Source: Desulfosporosinus lacus DSM 15449
Lineage (GTDB): Bacteria; Bacillota; Desulfitobacteriia; Desulfitobacteriales; Desulfitobacteriaceae
Direction of reading: 5' to 3'
Assembly (NCBI RefSeq): GCF_900129935.1
Contig: NZ_FQXJ01000003.1
Span: forward strand, 854,566 to 918,565
DNA: 64,000 bases
The notes below the pieces were generated by a model that did not search any database, was not told where the DNA came from, and saw nothing but the letters and a program-made list of their open reading frames with translations. Shown here piece by piece: positions 25,883-33,450 of the stretch (its first letter is position 1; each line of letters starts with the position of its first letter). Both the position numbers and the translations under genes were made by a program.

Positions 25883-27346
25883 GTGAGTCTTACGAAAACG
25901 ACGGTGAAAGCTGTTCTGATAGACCTAACGAATGAGCAAAAGGCACTATTAGATCACATGATGCTTGTTTTCTGTACGGCCATTCGCTACTCGTTTAAGC
26001 GACAACTCGAAGGACAGCGGATCGGAGACTTGGAAAAGGTTGTTGCGCATAAGTACCATTTGAATATTCGACAAGCTAAAGACGCAGTGGAGTCGGCAAG
26101 GCAGACGATTGCTTCACAACATGAACTTGTTAGGCTTCACCATCAAAACTATAGCAAAAAAGTCGAAGCGCTTGTCAAAAAGCTTAAGAAGCCTAAGCTA
26201 TCGGAACGCAGGGTTAAAGCCTTAACCGCAAAATTGGCGAAACGTCAGCAAAAGCTAGATTATTGGACAACGTTTTTGACGAGTAAGACCATCCCACCGG
26301 TTACCTTTGGCACGAAAAAGATGTTTTTAAGACGGTGTAAGGGATTAATATCGAAACAGGAATGGAACGATTGTCGTAATAACCGTTTTTACAGTCGTGG
26401 TGATAAGACAAAGGGCGGTAATCCAAATTTAAGAGTCGTCTTTAAGGATAGAGTAAGTTTCCTAGAAATCTCAACCCTTGAAAAAACAGTTAAGAACAGA
26501 GCAATTAAAGTTATGATGCCGATTTATTTACCGCAAAAACTCTCCAAAAAGACTGGCAAAGTCAATGGTGTACATTACCGAAAGTTATTTATGGAATCGT
26601 TAGAACAAGGTGTTGCCTACCAAGTGGAGTTGATCAAACAAGATGGCAAGTATTACGCACACATTACGTTTGAAGAACCTGAAGCGAACGTCGTCGACAC
26701 TGGGCACCTCAACATGATCGGAGCAGATACGAATCCTGATGGTTTTGTGCTAACAAGGATTGATAATAAAGGTAACTACAGAGGGCACACCTATTTAAAA
26801 CAGCATGAATTAACCTTCTGTCGGAGTAACCGGCGAACGAATTTATGTGGTGAGCTTGTGAAACAAGCGGTAGAAGCGGCAAAAACTAACCATTGCGGGA
26901 TCGCTGCGGAAGATTTAAAGTTTAAGGACGACCGCGATGTTACGGGTAAAATGGCTAGAGTGAGCAGTCAGTTTGTTTACGCAACGTTACTCCAAATGTT
27001 GGAGCGTAGTTGTCTGCGTAACGGTGTCGAATTCGTCAAGGTTAGACCCCAATATACCAGTAAAATAGGGCTTTATAAATATTGTCACCAATACGGACTC
27101 GATGTCCATAACGGAGCAGCCTTAGTTATAGCAAGACGAAGTTATGGGTTAAAAGAAACCGTACCTAAGCTACTACGAGACAAATTAGTACCAAAGAAAA
27201 CACTGACCATATTCAACCAAAGGAATGAATGGGGCCAGTGGAGTGAGATTAGTAAACAAGTCGATAGACTATTCAAAAAACGGAAGGAAGTGAATACGCC
27301 TGGTTTATGGTTAGTGCGTAGGAAAGAACTACTTAGGATTGCTTAA
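25883..27346 (+). CDS. tnpB: TnpB-family RNA-guided nuclease-like protein, zinc ribbon absent
   Basis: 487 residues, GTG start after AGGAG. A basic helical N-terminus with coiled coil (about 75-135), then a RuvC-like fold: GADTNPDGF carries the first aspartate (about residue 287), IAAEDLKF the glutamate (about 347), and YGLDVHNGAALVIARR the last aspartate (about 407). The usual four-cysteine zinc ribbon between the last two motifs is missing; the region reads VRPQYTSKIGLYKYCH. No tnpA is nearby. It is inserted between spoIVFB and the radical SAM gene, and is followed by a structured non-coding stretch. Confidence 0.82.
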   Translation: MSLTKTTVKAVLIDLTNEQKALLDHMMLVFCTAIRYSFKRQLEGQRIGDLEKVVAHKYHLNIRQAKDAVESARQTIASQHELVRLHHQNYSKKVEALVKKLKKPKLSERRVKALTAKLAKRQQKLDYWTTFLTSKTIPPVTFGTKKMFLRRCKGLISKQEWNDCRNNRFYSRGDKTKGGNPNLRVVFKDRVSFLEISTLEKTVKNRAIKVMMPIYLPQKLSKKTGKVNGVHYRKLFMESLEQGVAYQVELIKQDGKYYAHITFEEPEANVVDTGHLNMIGADTNPDGFVLTRIDNKGNYRGHTYLKQHELTFCRSNRRTNLCGELVKQAVEAAKTNHCGIAAEDLKFKDDRDVTGKMARVSSQFVYATLLQMLERSCLRNGVEFVKVRPQYTSKIGLYKYCHQYGLDVHNGAALVIARRSYGLKETVPKLLRDKLVPKKTLTIFNQRNEWGQWSEISKQVDRLFKKRKEVNTPGLWLVRRKELLRIA

Positions 27347-27595
27347 CGATTAAGCTTAGAATAAACCACTGCACAAGTACACTCAGTTGAAAGGCTTGTG
27401 CGGAGTTGTTTTAGGGGCGACTAACCGTCGCACGTCTGTTGTACTTAAGCTGATACTCAATTAAGGCTTTATTGGCGTTTAATACGAGAGTATTGACCTT
27501 AGTAGCTGAATCCTGTGATGCTACCACTTTGTTTAGTCGGCAAAGTGAAAATGCTGGATGTATAAGTTTGTCTAGTGTTTAGAAACCAGGCCTCG
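27347..27595 (+). ncRNA. Candidate omega-RNA-like guide scaffold downstream of tnpB
   Basis: About 250 bases with no reading frame but a series of hairpins: GCACAAG/CTTGTGC (27371-27401), GCGAC/GTCGC (27417-27431), AATAC/GTATT (27481-27494), GTAGC/GCTAC (27502-27524) and ACTTTG/CAAAGT (27526-27546). A structured 3' RNA ending at the element's right edge is the known arrangement for TnpB systems. The exact ends are not defined by sequence alone. Confidence 0.6.
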
Positions 27596-27603
27596 CTGAT
27601 ACC

Positions 27604-29460
27604 ATGAGTAATAATACTGCGGCGGAGATACGCCGGCAGGTCGAACGCTTTTTACCTAAAGTCTTAAAACCTAGCCGATATATCGGATCTGAATGGAATG
27701 TGATTAAGAAAGATTGGGATAAAACCGATGTCCGGATGGTCTTTGCTTTTCCGGACGTCTATGAAGTAGGAATGTCCCATTTAGGAACCAGAATCCTCTA
27801 CCACCTGGTTAATTCATATCCTGAATTTCTCTGTGAAAGGGTTTTTGCTCCTTGGATCGATATGGAAAAAGAATTGCGAGAAAAGGAAATTCCCCTCTAT
27901 GCCCTCGAATCCTTTCAGCCCCTTAACAAATTTGATGTGGTCGGATTCACCCTTCAGTATGAAATGAGTTATACGAATATCCTTAACATGCTGGATATGG
28001 CAGGAATCCCCATGCGGGCGGAGGACCGGGGACCTGAGGATCCGTGGGTTATTGCCGGAGGACCCTGCGCCTATAACCCGGAACCTCTGGTTGGATTTAT
28101 TGACTTTTTCCTCATCGGAGAGAGTGAAGAACAATTGCCTGAAGTGCTTCATCTAGTGGCTGAACAGAAGAAAAACCCCGTTTCCCGGCAAGACTTTTTA
28201 CGGAAAGTCGCCCAAGTCCAAGGGGTATACGTTCCGGAGTTCTACCATGTAACGTATAAAGAGGACGGTCGAATTGAGAAGATTGTGGCTGAAGAGGGTG
28301 TCCCTGCTTTAGTGGAAAAGGCCATTGTCGCCGATTTGGATCAAGCATTTTTCCCTACTAATCCGGTCGTCCCGTATTTAGAAATTGTCCATGATCGAAT
28401 GATGCTAGAGGTGATGCGCGGCTGCTCGCGAGGATGCCGTTTTTGCCAAGCGGGTATGATTTACCGACCTGTCCGGGAACGTTCTCCGGAAACCCTGCTC
28501 AAACAAACAGAGGAATTGGTCCGCGCTACAGGCTATGATCAGATCGCTCTCACCTCACTTTCCACCGGAGATTACACCTGTATACAGCCTGTGATTCATA
28601 GCATCATGGAAAAGCATGGAGCAGAAGGGGTAGGAGTATCCCTCCCGTCCCTGAGAGTAGACTCTTTTGATGTTGATTTAGCCGAAACCGTGCAGAAAGC
28701 TCGTAAATCCGGTATAACATTTGCCCCGGAAGCCGGTTCACAACGCTTGCGTAACGTGATCAACAAGGGAGTCGAGGAGGAAAACCTTTTACAAGCTGCA
28801 GAGGCAGCCTTTAAAAAGGGATGGTCCACCATTAAGCTCTACTTTATGGTCGGGTTACCCACAGAGACTCAGGAAGACATTGATGGAATCATTGATTTGG
28901 CGAAAAAAGTTGTTAATCTGGGGACCAAGCTGGGACGCCGAAATATCACAGTGACGGTCTCGACGAGTGTCTTTGTTCCTAAAAGTCACACTCCATTTCA
29001 ATGGGAGCCCCAGGAAGCAGGCTCTTCAGTGGAACTGAAGCAGAGATATTTGAGAGAGAAATTAAGAGATCGCCGCATTAAATATAGCTATCATGATGTG
29101 ACAACAAGTTATTTAGAAGCCGTCTTTGCCAAAGGGGACCGGAAATTGGCCCCACTCCTGGAATGGGCAGTTAAACACGGATGTCGTTTTGATGGTTGGT
29201 CTGATCAATTCCGCTACGATGTGTGGATGGAGGGCTTGAAAGAGTTAGGAATCGACCCTCGTTTTTACGCTAATCGCGCCATGGATTATGATGACATCTT
29301 ACCTTGGGAGCATATAGGAAGTGGCGTGTCGAAACGGTTTTTGGCTGAAGAACACCATCGGGCGCTGCAGGAAGCAAAGACCATCGACTGTCGATATGAG
29401 GATTGTACCGGGTGCGGAGTTTGCCCGAGCAGAGGGGTTCAGATTGAGTTGAAAGGGTGA
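27604..29460 (+). CDS. Radical SAM protein, TIGR03960 family
   Basis: 618 residues. An N-terminal B12-binding-like domain (about 1-210, FAFPDVYEVGMSHLG), then the radical SAM core with MRGCSRGCRFCQAG (CxxxCxxC near 278-285) and KLYFMVGLPTET. The C-terminal part has TGCGVCPSRG. The family is always paired with a DUF2344 protein, as here, and its substrate is unknown, with a tRNA or ribosome-linked role often suggested. The ATG has no clear ribosome site, probably because the TnpB element ends right before it. Confidence 0.88.
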   Translation: MSNNTAAEIRRQVERFLPKVLKPSRYIGSEWNVIKKDWDKTDVRMVFAFPDVYEVGMSHLGTRILYHLVNSYPEFLCERVFAPWIDMEKELREKEIPLYALESFQPLNKFDVVGFTLQYEMSYTNILNMLDMAGIPMRAEDRGPEDPWVIAGGPCAYNPEPLVGFIDFFLIGESEEQLPEVLHLVAEQKKNPVSRQDFLRKVAQVQGVYVPEFYHVTYKEDGRIEKIVAEEGVPALVEKAIVADLDQAFFPTNPVVPYLEIVHDRMMLEVMRGCSRGCRFCQAGMIYRPVRERSPETLLKQTEELVRATGYDQIALTSLSTGDYTCIQPVIHSIMEKHGAEGVGVSLPSLRVDSFDVDLAETVQKARKSGITFAPEAGSQRLRNVINKGVEEENLLQAAEAAFKKGWSTIKLYFMVGLPTETQEDIDGIIDLAKKVVNLGTKLGRRNITVTVSTSVFVPKSHTPFQWEPQEAGSSVELKQRYLREKLRDRRIKYSYHDVTTSYLEAVFAKGDRKLAPLLEWAVKHGCRFDGWSDQFRYDVWMEGLKELGIDPRFYANRAMDYDDILPWEHIGSGVSKRFLAEEHHRALQEAKTIDCRYEDCTGCGVCPSRGVQIELKG

Positions 29461-29465
29461 GTGCC

Positions 29466-30164
29466 ATGCGGCTAAGAATCGCCTATACTAAAATTGAAGA
29501 TGCAAGGTATATCGCACACCTTGACCTTACGAGAGTATTTGAACGTGCGATCCGACGAGCTGGAATCCATATGTCTTATTCAGAAGGATTTAACCCTCGT
29601 CCCAAGATTTCCTTTGGTTTTGCCTTAGCGGTTGGAACAGAGGGCGAGAGGGAATACGTGGATGTTGAGCTTCAAGAGGAGATGGATCTGGGAGAAGTAT
29701 TAGCGCGAGTTCAGGAACAACTACCTCCCGGAATTCGCCTGTTACAAGGGCGCGCCTTGGATCAGGGTGCTAAATCCTTGATGGCAGTGCTCAATGCCGC
29801 CAGTTATCGGATACGTGTGCCCATGGCTCTGCCGATTCAAGCGGAACGTTTGCAGGAAGCCGTAAGCGGTTGGCTGGGAAGAGAACACGTGACTTATTCC
29901 CGTTATTCTAAAAAGGGACCGACAGATAAGGACATTCGACCTTGGATTAAGCTGTTAGAGGCTAAAATCCAAGGGGATGAAGTTATCTTCGACCTGGAAG
30001 TTGAGATGGGCAACTCAGGAAGTGTACGTCCGGAGGAAGTGCTGGCCAGTTTGAGGGAGCTTGAGAATTTGCCGATTGAGTTGGATGGGATCCAGGTTAT
30101 TCGGACGGGGGTTCATGTAAGTTATGAGGGCGGGAAGAGCTCGCCGATCGATACGGCTGGGTGA
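29466..30164 (+). CDS. DUF2344 (TIGR03936) partner protein
   Basis: 232 residues from ATG 29466, with GAAAGGG 8 bases upstream; the in-frame GTG three codons earlier overlaps the previous stop. N-terminal RLRIAYTKIEDARYIAHLDL and YSEGFNPRPKISFG are the family hallmarks. Function unknown; it partners with the upstream radical SAM protein (its start region overlaps that stop). Downstream comes the second palindromic repeat. Confidence 0.88.
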   Translation: MRLRIAYTKIEDARYIAHLDLTRVFERAIRRAGIHMSYSEGFNPRPKISFGFALAVGTEGEREYVDVELQEEMDLGEVLARVQEQLPPGIRLLQGRALDQGAKSLMAVLNAASYRIRVPMALPIQAERLQEAVSGWLGREHVTYSRYSKKGPTDKDIRPWIKLLEAKIQGDEVIFDLEVEMGNSGSVRPEEVLASLRELENLPIELDGIQVIRTGVHVSYEGGKSSPIDTAG

Positions 30165-30189
30165 GCGTTCTTGGTGAGCTTCGAAGCGT

Positions 30190-30425
30190 GAGTGGGAGAG
30201 AGGGTCACGAGCACACTTGTTCAACCGTGCGTTCGTCGTGCCAAACTAGGGCTTTAATCCGGTTATGTAAGCGGGCAGGGTTCCCGGCCAAAGCGGCGTC
30301 CGTGCCGCATGGCCGGCGGGAAACGTCCCTGTTTCCCGCCCTGCTTTATGCAAGCGGATTAAAGCCGAGTTTGGCTACGACTCTCGCAAAGGTTTCTCGC
30401 CGTGTGCTCGTGACCCTCGCTCTGG
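30190..30425. repeat. Large nested-palindrome repeat, copy 2
   Basis: Outer arms 30200-30216 and 30402-30418 pair perfectly over 17 bases. Middle arms are 30241-30261 and 30355-30374, inner arms 30286-30297 and 30304-30314. Compared with copy 1, several paired positions have changed together. It lies between the DUF2344 gene and a small antitoxin-type gene. Confidence 0.85.
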
Positions 30426-30614
30426 GGGTCTGCTGGGGTAAGCTGGGTAAGTTGGGGCAAGTTTTGGAGTTGACTTCGAAGCTGAGCGGCGCCGCAGGGC
30501 TGGGGACGGATCTGGGTGATAGGTGGGGCGTTAGCTGGTGCTTGGGAAGTTGTTGCAAGCTGAATTTTGGGACATGCTTTAGGCATGTGGCACCTCTGAA
30601 TCGGTGCGGGGGAT
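30426..30614. other. G-rich non-coding stretch
   Basis: Strong G bias on the plus strand, several T/G-rich runs. Two small hairpins near 30571-30605 (ACATGC/GCATGT and GCACC/GGTGC) could end transcription of the minus-strand AbrB-type gene. Confidence 0.4.
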
Positions 30615-30929
30615 TTATTCTGCATTGTTGTTTTTCCTTAAATCTTCTAGGAAATCTTCCATGGAATCAAAGTTTTTGATTCGCCCAGCGTCGATTTCAG
30701 CTTGGGCTTCTCCTTCACCTGTTTGCCATTTCTCTGTCCAAAACCATTGCTGATCAGCTTGTATAAGCTTTTGGGGTTCTAGTACGAGTTTTCCGTCTAC
30801 AACTGAAACTTCAAGAATATCTCCTTCGTTAAGGTTAAGCTCTTTACGAACTTCTTGGCCTAGGGTGATTAGGTGATGTTTCTTTATTTGTACAATTCCA
30901 AATGACTTTTTCAACTGTACTAGGGGCAT
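30615..30929 (-). CDS. AbrB/MazE/SpoVT-domain protein, orphan antitoxin type
   Basis: 104 residues. The swapped-hairpin DNA-binding domain is N-terminal (SFGIVQIKKHHLITLGQEVR, KELNLNEGDILEV). The C-terminal segment (GEAQAEIDAGRIKNFDSMED) resembles antitoxins that wrap RelE-type toxins. No toxin gene is adjacent, so it is either an orphan or the last survivor of a pair. The gene is flanked by a 14-base direct repeat, suggesting insertion upstream of rng. Confidence 0.78.
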   Translation of the reverse strand: MPLVQLKKSFGIVQIKKHHLITLGQEVRKELNLNEGDILEVSVVDGKLVLEPQKLIQADQQWFWTEKWQTGEGEAQAEIDAGRIKNFDSMEDFLEDLRKNNNAE

Positions 30930-31100
30930 ATATATCGCTTCCTTCTTATTTTCTGAAAATTTTATTTAGCCTAGTTATAACACGTTATTGCCTGTAGGCA
31001 AAGAATTTCTGCTTTATCACGGTTCTTGCGAGTCTAGTGCAAGTATAGGGCCGATCTTGGGATTGCATTGGCTTCGAAGCTGAGCTGGGAGGTGTATTCG

Positions 31101-32378
31101 ATGAAAAGTAAGCGTGCGCGTAAAGAAATCGTTCTGCAAAGCCAAACCATTGGTAACGGCCAAAACCAATCTCAAAAGATACGGGCAGCCGTCTTTGAGC
31201 AGGGTGAACTGATGGAAGTTTTCGAGGATGAAGGCGGTTCCTCCCATTTGGTGGGGAATATTTATCGGGGGCGGGTTGAGAATGTCCTTCCTGGTATGCA
31301 GGCTGCTTTTGTTGATATTGGTTTGGACAAGAACGCCTTTCTGTATGTTGGAGATGCTGTTCCATCCCGCTTTGATGAGGATGAAAAGGCTTCGACGATT
31401 GTTCAGGATCGGATCGAAAATGTTCTTAAACCTCGCCAAGAGCTTTTAGTACAGGTTACTAAAGAACCGGTGGGTACGAAGGGCGCTCGGATCAGTGTTA
31501 ATATTACCATGCCGGGGAGGTATGTGGTGCTGTTGCCCCAGGTTAGCTATATTGGGGTGTCTCGGAAGATTCAAGATAATAATGAACGGGCAAGGCTGCG
31601 GGATTTGGCGGCTGCATCTAAACCGGAGGGTATGGGAGTCATAGTTCGTACTCTTGCTGAAGGGATAGATGGGGACGAGATAGCGGAAGATATCAGGCAA
31701 CTTGTTGCTTTTTGGCAAGCCTTAGTGCCGAAAATCCCACACGTTTCTGTGCCCGGTCTGGTACATAAAGATGTTGATCTTATTTCCCGCTTAATCCGGG
31801 ACTGGATTAATCATGATGTCGAAAGAATCACCGTTGATCATGATGAGGTCGGTCAAATACTGCGTAAAGCTTTACGGGAGATTGAACACCCGGCCGCTAA
31901 ACAGATTTATGTTGTCACAGGAGAGGACCTGTTTGAAAAGTACGGGGTGGATGATGAAATCCGAAAAACTTTGCGCTCTAAAGTGTGGCTGAAGAGCGGA
32001 GGGTATTTAGTCATCCAACAAACTGAGGCCTTAATCGTAATTGATGTGAATACCGGAAAATATGTAGGGACACACTCCTTGGAGGAAACGGTAGTCCATA
32101 CGAACCTGGAGGCTGCCCGTGAGATAGCTCGACAGTTGAGGCTGAGAAACCTGGGTGGAATTATCATTATTGATTTTATCGATATGATAACCGAAGAGGC
32201 ACAGAAACAAGTCATTAACGAGCTGGAGACAGCTTGTGCCCAGGATAAAACTAAGTCTCAGGTTTTAGGGATTACTCAGCTGGGGCTTGTGGAAATGACT
32301 CGCAAAAAAGTGGGTCAGACCCTTTCAGTACGTTATACTTCTCCTTGTCCGAACTGTGATGGGAGCGGGAGGGTATAA
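31101..32378 (+). CDS. rng: Ribonuclease G/E family endoribonuclease, C-terminally short
   Basis: 425 residues from the ATG with GGGAGGT 7 bases upstream; an in-frame ATG-like start 11 codons earlier is rejected. S1 domain at about 38-118 (GNIYRGRVENVLPGMQAAFVD), 5' sensor, and the DNase-I-like catalytic site IVIDVNTGK near 315-323 with IIIIDFIDM. The zinc-link CPNCDGSG is present, but the protein stops right after it, so the small C-terminal dimer domain of about 60-100 residues is missing. It cuts single-stranded AU-rich RNA, including rRNA precursors. Confidence 0.88.
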   Translation: MKSKRARKEIVLQSQTIGNGQNQSQKIRAAVFEQGELMEVFEDEGGSSHLVGNIYRGRVENVLPGMQAAFVDIGLDKNAFLYVGDAVPSRFDEDEKASTIVQDRIENVLKPRQELLVQVTKEPVGTKGARISVNITMPGRYVVLLPQVSYIGVSRKIQDNNERARLRDLAAASKPEGMGVIVRTLAEGIDGDEIAEDIRQLVAFWQALVPKIPHVSVPGLVHKDVDLISRLIRDWINHDVERITVDHDEVGQILRKALREIEHPAAKQIYVVTGEDLFEKYGVDDEIRKTLRSKVWLKSGGYLVIQQTEALIVIDVNTGKYVGTHSLEETVVHTNLEAAREIARQLRLRNLGGIIIIDFIDMITEEAQKQVINELETACAQDKTKSQVLGITQLGLVEMTRKKVGQTLSVRYTSPCPNCDGSGRV

Positions 32379-32427
32379 CTTCTTAGGTCAAATTTATGGA
32401 AGCCTTCATTGCCTATCAATATACATA

Positions 32428-32484
32428 GAAGTCTAAAAAATCTCTCACATCCTAATTAAGGGTCTGGGAGATTTTTTAGACTTC
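32428..32484 (+). terminator. Terminator after rng
   Basis: A perfect 17-bp stem (32428-32444 with 32468-32484) with A/T-runs on both strands; likely bidirectional with the convergent gene on the right. Confidence 0.88.
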
Positions 32485-32498
32485 TTGCAACGACTCAT

Positions 32499-32804
32499 TC
32501 ATTTTATCATTCTCAAATGGGATGTCTCTAATTGTAGGACCTCGACCTTGGCTTCTATGCGTTCCAGTGCTTTTCCGGTCTTTTGGTTATCTTCTATCTG
32601 TATTTCACGGAAATCAAAGATTACTCCAATTTTTTGGGAGATATCATGTTCGACCACTGTGATTATTTTAGCAACGTTTTGAGCTATTGTTTCTTGATCT
32701 GTTCTAAGCACATTGACTTCGCCTCTAAGCTCTTTTAACTCACCTCGCATCTCCGTTTGCGTTTGATATATGTTTGCGAGTAACTCCATAACTTTTTGAT
32801 CCAT
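32499..32804 (-). CDS. Small coiled-coil protein
   Basis: 101 residues from the ATG that follows GGGGGGTG; the in-frame start 7 codons earlier precedes that site. Nearly all heptad-like (MDQKVMELLANIYQTQTEMR, then GELKELRGEVNVLRTDQETI). No catalytic motif. Similar small coiled-coil proteins are common beside prophage remnants and transposons; its role is unknown. Confidence 0.65.
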   Translation of the reverse strand: MDQKVMELLANIYQTQTEMRGELKELRGEVNVLRTDQETIAQNVAKIITVVEHDISQKIGVIFDFREIQIEDNQKTGKALERIEAKVEVLQLETSHLRMIK

Positions 32805-33047
32805 TTGAAACACCCCCCCTCGCAAAACAATTATAACATAATATGTAAGCTGTGAGTTTGAAGTTGTCCCGATCTATATATTTTCTCTAGTAAACGGTCA
32901 ATTTATCACCTTTAACCCATTCAAGCGTGAATCCTATGGACATAACATGTAGCAAAGAATTTCAGTCCTAACAAAGTCCTTGATTATTGTCGTATTCTGT
33001 AATAAAGTACCATTATGAGTCGTTTTACAGAAAGGGGCACCTAAGTC

Positions 33048-33161
33048 ATGGGCTTACCTTGGCACAAGCTCAATCCCAAGAAGCAGAATTTCTATATCAT
33101 ACTTGCGGCGGTTGTATTGGCAGCGGTTATTGGCGGAACATTTTATCTTATAAATATGTAA
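33048..33161 (+). CDS. 37-residue membrane peptide
   Basis: MGLPWHKLNPKKQNFYIILA, then a hydrophobic helix AAVVLAAVIGGTFYLI and stop. A basic amphipathic start and a single membrane helix. The ribosome site GGGG lies 10 bases upstream, and a plausible promoter (TTGATT, 17 bases, TAAAGT) precedes it. A perfect terminator follows 26 bases after the stop, so a complete small transcription unit is visible. Not recognised. Confidence 0.6.
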   Translation: MGLPWHKLNPKKQNFYIILAAVVLAAVIGGTFYLINM

Positions 33162-33186
33162 TAATCTGAAAACAGTTGAATAACCA

Positions 33187-33247
33187 TTAGAGTGCAAAAA
33201 GAAAGAACGGATTTAAGGTGAATCCGTTCTTTCTTTTTGCACTCTAA
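33187..33247 (+). terminator. Perfect 27-bp hairpin terminator
   Basis: 33187-33213 pairs without mismatch with 33221-33247 around a 7-base loop, with T-rich descending arm. It ends the membrane peptide unit and overlaps the terminase relic. Confidence 0.88.
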
Positions 33248-33450
33248 CAACATGAACGTTCCGTCTTTACCTATGGAAACCTCAGAGATTAGCGATCCGT
33301 CAACCTCATCACGTGATTTACGATCAACTACTGCTTGTATGCATAGATTGGCCGACCTTCTTCATCGTAAGAGTCTACAACCTTCTCTGTTCCGAATCTC
33401 AGAAAGTCTTTAATATCAGAGAAAGCTATTTCATGGACTATTACAGCTTC
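33240..33450 (-). pseudogene. Decayed phage terminase small subunit
   Basis: Minus strand: EIAFSDIKDFLRFGTEKVVD, SYDEEGRPIYAYKQ, stop, then after a frame change DEVDGSLISEVSIGKDGTF. The second part is characteristic of the DNA-packaging terminase small subunits of Bacillota prophages. The C-terminus is cut by the terminator hairpin. It lies directly behind the fic gene. Confidence 0.65.

Noticed and set aside
32880-32950. Minus-strand string GFTLEWVKGDKLTVY before a stop
   Set aside because: Looks protein-like but only 15 residues remain, too short to call a relic.
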